A stretch of DNA of 6,451 nt from Nitratiruptor sp. (GTDB taxonomy: Bacteria; Campylobacterota; Campylobacteria; Campylobacterales; Nitratiruptoraceae): assembly GCA_015494595.1 (NCBI GenBank), contig WGAX01000144.1, positions 1-6,451 on the forward strand. Direction: 5' to 3'. A program made the translations under genes and the position numbers. This document shows, piece after piece, positions 5,718 through 6,451 of this stretch; within the stretch, counting starts at the first letter, position 1; each line of letters opens with the position of its first letter. The notes beneath the pieces are model-generated. The model searched no databases, was not told where the DNA came from, and was given only the letters and a program-made list of their open reading frames with translations.

Positions 5718-6451
5718 ATGCTAGGAGTAAGTATCCTCTATGGGATCTATATTTTAGTGAAGCTTTATGTCTCTGTGATGCAGGCTGGCTTCATTGCAAA
5801 GGCAAAAAATGGCAAGCCTGTATTAATGATGCCAAGCAAATTTTTTAAATCGGGCAGGTACAGCTTCAAAAAGGAGAAAATTGCTATTGCTGAGGTGTTT
5901 GTAGAGTATATTTTATTTATCTTTTGGATGGGTTTTGGGCTGCATTGGCTAGAGACTAGAATTACAGTAGATGATCTTTTGATAAAGAGTGTGATCTTTA
6001 TCGATATATTCTTTATGATCAACTACATAGTAACGCTTCCCTTTACTATTTATGAAAAGTTTGTCTTAGATGAGGAGTTTGGCTTCAATACTTCAACATT
6101 TTCACTTTTTATTAAAGACCAGCTTAAAATGGGTATACTCTTTTTGGTTTTTGGCTCGCTTATAGTCTATATAGTTAGCTGGATAATTCTTAATGTGCAA
6201 AACTGGTGGCTTTGGGGATTTTTGTTTATCTTTGGGGTTATTATTTTGATAAATGCAATCTATCCAACACTTATTGCGCCAATCTTTAACACTTTTACGC
6301 CTTTAGAGGATGAGGAGTTAAAAAAGGATATTGAAGGGCTGTTACAAAAAAGCGGCTTTAGTGCAAGTGGTGTGTATGTGGTAGATTCAAGCAAGAGAGA
6401 TACAAGGCTTAACGCCTATTTTGGAGGGCTTGGTAAAACTAAACGGGTGGT
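5718..6451 (+). CDS. M48 family (STE24/CAAX-protease-1-like) membrane metalloprotease, 3' end missing
   Basis: This reading frame stays open to the right edge (244 codons seen), so the protein is cut by the window. The visible part is the N-terminal membrane domain of STE24-type proteases: hydrophobic spans at about 1-25, 55-76, 90-112, 138-160 and 163-190. It carries the family signatures YEKFVLDEEFGFN at 112-124 and FIKDQLK at 131-137, followed by the APIFNTFTPL segment at 187-196. Near the edge, RLNAYFGGLGKTKR at 230-243 matches the conserved segment just before the protease core. The zinc motif HExxH should lie downstream and cannot be checked. Family members are inner-membrane zinc endopeptidases; in bacteria the substrate is generally unknown, since CAAX prenylation is eukaryotic. 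The start has AAGGA 5 bases upstream and a -10 box at 5686-5691. It is divergent from uup. The family call is strong; the substrate is unknown. Confidence 0.9.
   Translation, partial: MLGVSILYGIYILVKLYVSVMQAGFIAKAKNGKPVLMMPSKFFKSGRYSFKKEKIAIAEVFVEYILFIFWMGFGLHWLETRITVDDLLIKSVIFIDIFFMINYIVTLPFTIYEKFVLDEEFGFNTSTFSLFIKDQLKMGILFLVFGSLIVYIVSWIILNVQNWWLWGFLFIFGVIILINAIYPTLIAPIFNTFTPLEDEELKKDIEGLLQKSGFSASGVYVVDSSKRDTRLNAYFGGLGKTKRV

Noticed and set aside
5765..6022. 85-codon minus-strand frame opposite the protease gene
   Set aside because: The plus strand here encodes the conserved STE24 membrane domain, so the opposite frame is a shadow.

Overview
The window looks like an ordinary, gene-dense stretch of an AT-rich bacterial chromosome. 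The protein sequences, heavy use of AAA/GAG/TTT/GAT codons, and sigma70-like promoters with a strong (often extended) -10 but no clear -35 suggest a Campylobacterota (Epsilonproteobacteria) member, perhaps a free-living Sulfurimonas- or Nitratiruptor-like bacterium. This placement is inferred from general resemblance, not from a search.

Layout. Positions 47-2685 hold a tight plus-strand cluster: argB (N-acetylglutamate kinase), cutA (PII-fold CutA protein) and thrC (threonine synthase). The argB-cutA gap is a single base, and the cutA ribosome binding site lies inside the end of argB. A 22-base gap with its own possible promoter precedes thrC. Close behind, at 2705-3697, is an unrecognised, probably exported protein with four cysteines and a calcium-loop-like motif. 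A strong TGnTATAAT element sits directly on its start, which raises the possibility of a leaderless message. This gene converges on uup (3694-5622, minus strand), an ABC-F ATPase; the two stop codons share one TTAA. A 95-base divergent intergenic region then leads to a STE24-type M48 membrane metalloprotease on the plus strand, which the right edge of the window cuts off before its zinc motif.

Function. argB and thrC are committed steps of arginine and threonine synthesis. cutA lies between them and is likely translated in step with argB. Uup is a ribosome-associated ATPase, and the M48 protein is an inner-membrane protease; nothing ties these two to the amino-acid genes.

No RNA gene, mobile element, CRISPR array, prophage gene or convincing stem-loop terminator was seen. 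No clearly new system is visible. The points most worth a second look are the coupled argB-cutA pair (a NAG kinase beside a PII-fold protein), the unknown exported protein, and the promoter that overlaps its start codon.
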